Positions 5,093 through 5,330 of a stretch of DNA of 5,330 nt are shown in pieces. Position numbers and translations under genes: made by a program. The stretch's first letter is position 1. Each line of letters opens with the position of its first letter. The notes beneath the pieces are model-generated. The model was not told the DNA's origin and ran no database searches. It was given only the letters and a program-made list of their open reading frames with translations. Source of the stretch: Solimonas sp040377605 (GTDB taxonomy: Bacteria; Pseudomonadota; Gammaproteobacteria; Nevskiales; Nevskiaceae); contig JBEIOK010000178.1 of assembly GCA_040377605.1 (NCBI GenBank), positions 1 through 5,330 on the forward strand. The letters are read 5' to 3'.

Positions 5093-5240
5093 GGCGACAG
5101 CATAGAACGCCGGCGTCCGTGCTGCGCCGATAGTCGGGCGCCCGCTGCCACTGCTCGCCACCGCGGCGATTCACGGCCCCGGAGTGCTCAAATCCGTCTG
5201 GTGGCTGCCGCTACCTCTGGCAACAGCCGGCGAGGCAGGC
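5093..5240. other. Divergent spacer between arfB and the right-edge gene
   Basis: 148 bp that must hold the arfB promoter and perhaps that of the rightward gene. It is GC-rich, and I found no convincing -10/-35 pair, palindrome or terminator. The rightward frame is open back to a TAG at 5103, so a longer N-terminus of the next gene, for example from the GTG at 5184, cannot be excluded. Confidence 0.5.
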
Positions 5241-5330
5241 ATGACGCAGCAGCAACACCTATCAGCAGTCGAGAATCCCCGAGCCGGGTTTCGGTGGCTG
5301 CTGGGATGCGGCTTCTGGCTTGCGGCCTCC
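5241..5330 (+). CDS. 5' end of an unrecognised, probably membrane or exported protein
   Basis: The first 30 codons of a gene running off the window. The ATG at 5241 is preceded by GAGG at 5232-5235 with 5 nt spacing, a plausible ribosome binding site. The peptide starts MTQQQHLSAVENPRAGFRWL and continues into a hydrophobic stretch, WLLGCGFWLAAS. Arginines followed by a hydrophobic run fit a signal anchor, signal peptide or first membrane helix. No family can be named from so short a piece. The frame is also open upstream to a GTG at 5184, which lacks a well-spaced site. That this is a real gene is an inference from start context and composition. Confidence 0.45.
   Translation, partial: MTQQQHLSAVENPRAGFRWLLGCGFWLAAS

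Noticed and set aside
1..5330. Mobile element, CRISPR array, tRNA or phage signature
   Set aside because: I found no transposase or integrase motif, direct-repeat array, tRNA-like cloverleaf or terminal inverted repeats. The composition is even apart from the short AT-rich island at 2318-2350.

Overview
This window is GC-rich, tightly packed bacterial chromosome. It holds seven complete protein genes and two that run off its edges. MsrA, ArfB (YaeJ), a DUF1840-type protein, a PGPGW-type membrane protein and a FabR/DesT regulator next to an oxidoreductase/desaturase pair together suggest a high-GC gammaproteobacterium, less likely a betaproteobacterium. I saw no tRNA, rRNA, CRISPR, insertion sequence or other mobile-element signal. 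The content reads as ordinary core chromosome rather than an island.

Left third (1-1564): the 3' part of msrA runs rightward and converges, 6 bp apart, on a small two-helix membrane protein gene. Upstream of that gene and on the same minus strand is a DUF1840-like gene. A spacer of about 260 bp follows, carrying a candidate promoter and leader hairpin for a rightward cold-shock protein gene. That gene ends in a textbook hairpin-plus-T-tract terminator, which probably also stops the regulator gene arriving from the other side.

Centre (1562-4671): this is the main functional unit. A TetR-family repressor with a FabR-type helix-turn-helix is divergent from a two-gene operon, an FAD/NAD(P)H/2Fe-2S oxidoreductase (DesC-like) followed 22 bp later by a three-histidine-box membrane desaturase (DesB-like). 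This is the layout of the known Pseudomonas desT-desCB acyl-CoA delta-9 desaturase system. Electrons would flow from NAD(P)H through FAD and the 2Fe-2S centre to the di-iron desaturase, giving oxygen-dependent double-bond insertion into acyl chains, with the regulator sensing acyl-CoA. The 154 bp divergent region holds an AT-rich island with two adjacent ACA-N2-TGT palindromes. They sit on a good sigma70-like promoter for desC and on a weaker candidate for the repressor, so both units are probably controlled at one operator.

Right end (4672-5330): arfB, a GGQ-motif ribosome rescue hydrolase, converges on the desaturase gene with only 7 bp between stop codons. After a 148 bp spacer, the first 30 codons of an unrecognised, probably membrane-associated or exported protein run off the window.

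I did not find an undescribed system. The most informative element is the desaturase operator/promoter, whose exact architecture can be tested.
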